NCBI GenBank assembly: GCA_021774355.1
Contig: JAJFJE010000385.1
Coordinates: forward strand, 1 to 14,721
DNA from: Alphaproteobacteria bacterium
Lineage (GTDB): Bacteria; Pseudomonadota; Alphaproteobacteria; Zavarziniales; Zavarziniaceae
Direction of reading: 5' to 3'
Length of the DNA: 14,721 nucleotides
Each line of letters begins with the position of its first letter. The stretch's first letter is position 1. Below the pieces are notes generated by a model. The model did no database searches. It had not been told where the DNA came from and saw nothing but the letters and a program-made list of their open reading frames with translations. Shown here in pieces: positions 13,454-14,721 of the stretch. Position numbers and translations under genes: made by a program.

Positions 13454-14721
13454 CCGAGATAGAAAAGCTTGTGGATGTGAAGCGCGGCTTACAGAGCGCG
13501 CGGATCTATCACGACCGCGAGATCTTCGAGTTGGAGATGGAGCGGATTTTCGCGCGTTGCTGGTTGTTCCTGGCCCATGAATCGTCGATTCCCAACTATG
13601 GCGACTTCATCACCACCCGGATGGGCCAGGACGAGGTCATCGTCTGCCGCCAGAAAGACGGAACGATCAAGGCATTCCTGAATGTCTGCCGCCATCGCGG
13701 GGCGCGGATCTGCCCGGTCGAGGCGGGCAATGCCCGGGGCTTCGTGTGCAACTACCATGGCTGGTCCTACGGCACCGATGGCAGCCTGCAGTCGATGCCG
13801 TTCGAGACCGAGCTGTACCGGGGCCGGCTGGACAAGGCGACCCATGGCCTGCGCGCGGTCGACCGGGTGACCTCCTATCACGGCTTCATCTACGGCTGCT
13901 TCGACCCGCAAGCGCCGGACCTGGCGGATTATCTGGGCGAGGCCCGGTTCTATCTGGACATCTGGATGGAGGCCACGGGCGGAGTCGAGCTGGTCGGGCC
14001 GCCCGGGCGGTCGGTGATGAACACCAATTGGAAGGTGCCCTGCGAGAATTTCGTGGGCGACGCCTATCATGTCGGCTGGACCCACGCGGCGGCGCTGAAG
14101 GCGGGCGGCGGCGCACTGGCGGGCATGTCGGGCAATGCCGTGCTGCCGCCGGCCGGCGCCGGGCTTCAGGTGGCGACCCGCCACGGCCATGGCCTGGGCA
14201 TCCTCTACGACGTCAATCCGGGCGCCCATGATCTGGAACTGGCGAAGGAGATCCGCGTCTGGCAGGAGCGCAAGCGCCCGGCCATGGAAAAGGCCGTGGG
14301 CGCGCTGCGCACCCGTTACTACGGCAGCCACCTCAACGGCACGGTGTTCCCCAACAACACCTATCTGTGGGGCTCCAGCCTGTTCAAAGTGTGGCATCCC
14401 AGGGCCCCGGACCAGACCGAAGTCTATACCTGGTCGATGGTCGAGGCGGACATGCCGGCCGACCTGAAGGACCGCATCAACAAGTCGCTGCACCGCACCT
14501 TCGGGGTCGCCGGCTATTGGGAAGCAGACGATAACGACAATATGGAATCCGAGGCCCAGTTGACCCGGGGCTATGTCACGCGCCAGGGCTTCATGAACGC
14601 CCAGATGGGCATTGCCGGCGACCGCGAGGATCCGGATCTGCCCGGGGTGGTCGGCGAATCGGCGATCGGCGAGACCTCCTATCGCGGCTTCTACCGCTTC
14701 TACCGCGAGGCCCTGATGGCC
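13450..14721 (+). CDS. NahAc-like aromatic ring-hydroxylating dioxygenase alpha subunit, 3'-truncated
   Basis: This is the first 424 residues of the large subunit (family about 450) of a Rieske non-haem iron dioxygenase that adds O2 to an aromatic ring to give a cis-dihydrodiol. The Rieske centre is C80-x-H82...C100-x2-H103 (CRHRGARICP, FVCNYHGWSYG). The mononuclear iron site is D204, H207, H212 (ENFVGDAYHVGWTH) and D361 (WEADDNDNME). These sit one residue before the naphthalene dioxygenase numbers. N200, H294, N296, F351 and W357 also correspond to NDO active-site residues 201, 295, 297, 352 and 358. GVVGESAIGETSYRGFYR near the window end is typical of NahAc-like proteins. Beta subunit, ferredoxin and reductase genes are not in the window. 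The start is ATG 13450 after GGGAGG, 77 bases from the isomerase gene. Substrate is predicted to be a bicyclic or larger arene or related compound. Confidence 0.92.
   Translation, partial: MTEIEKLVDVKRGLQSARIYHDREIFELEMERIFARCWLFLAHESSIPNYGDFITTRMGQDEVIVCRQKDGTIKAFLNVCRHRGARICPVEAGNARGFVCNYHGWSYGTDGSLQSMPFETELYRGRLDKATHGLRAVDRVTSYHGFIYGCFDPQAPDLADYLGEARFYLDIWMEATGGVELVGPPGRSVMNTNWKVPCENFVGDAYHVGWTHAAALKAGGGALAGMSGNAVLPPAGAGLQVATRHGHGLGILYDVNPGAHDLELAKEIRVWQERKRPAMEKAVGALRTRYYGSHLNGTVFPNNTYLWGSSLFKVWHPRAPDQTEVYTWSMVEADMPADLKDRINKSLHRTFGVAGYWEADDNDNMESEAQLTRGYVTRQGFMNAQMGIAGDREDPDLPGVVGESAIGETSYRGFYRFYREALMA

Noticed and set aside
1..14721. Mobile elements, CRISPR arrays, tRNA or other structural RNA genes
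   Set aside because: I saw no transposase or integrase motifs, no terminal inverted repeats with target duplications, no regular repeat-spacer pattern and no tRNA-like cloverleaf. A systematic search with tRNA and Rfam models was not possible here.

Overview
The window reads as GC-rich chromosomal DNA (well above 60% G+C by eye, with strong third-position bias that creates long antisense open frames) from an alphaproteobacterium. That placement rests on a DUF2125 protein, a small SleB-type lipoprotein hydrolase and general codon style. The genus is not determined; a Rhodospirillales-like organism is my guess. No rRNA, tRNA, IS element, CRISPR array or phage gene is visible.

Layout. Bases 1-5861 are mostly housekeeping or general metabolism. 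They hold the 3' half of a PatD-like aminobutyraldehyde dehydrogenase, a SleB-type cell-wall hydrolase lipoprotein, a FadJ-like enoyl-CoA hydratase/3-hydroxyacyl-CoA dehydrogenase, a DUF2125 membrane-anchored protein (minus strand), a ChaC glutathione-specific gamma-glutamylcyclotransferase, and a small secreted protein of unknown family. Bases 5902-10197 (minus strand) form a tight boxC-boxB-boxA operon for aerobic benzoyl-CoA epoxidation and ring cleavage. After a 396-base divergent intergenic region, bases 10594-14721 (plus strand) hold an operon of naphthalene/PAH type. It encodes a NahE-like hydratase-aldolase, a small LigA-type subunit, a LigB-type extradiol dioxygenase, a NahD-like chromene-carboxylate isomerase, and a NahAc-like Rieske dioxygenase alpha subunit cut by the window end.

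How the genes fit. The plus-strand operon reads as ring dihydroxylation, extradiol cleavage, isomerisation, and hydratase-aldolase release of pyruvate plus an aromatic aldehyde. It differs from classical nah operons in using a two-part class III (LigA/LigB-type) ring-cleavage enzyme instead of a NahC-type enzyme. The gene order E-(A)B-D-Ac recalls the divergent phn clusters. The box operon turns benzoyl-CoA into a C6 semialdehyde-CoA and formate; the FadJ-like enzyme could serve the later beta-oxidation steps, but it is on the opposite strand and not part of the operon. boxD, benzoate-CoA ligase and a BoxR regulator are not in the window.

The strongest regulatory signal is in front of boxC. 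A sigma70-like promoter (TTGACG, 17-base spacer, TTTAAT) has its -10 element embedded in an exact TGCA-N6-TGCA palindromic site, the core I recall for the benzoyl-CoA-responsive BzdR/BoxR repressors.
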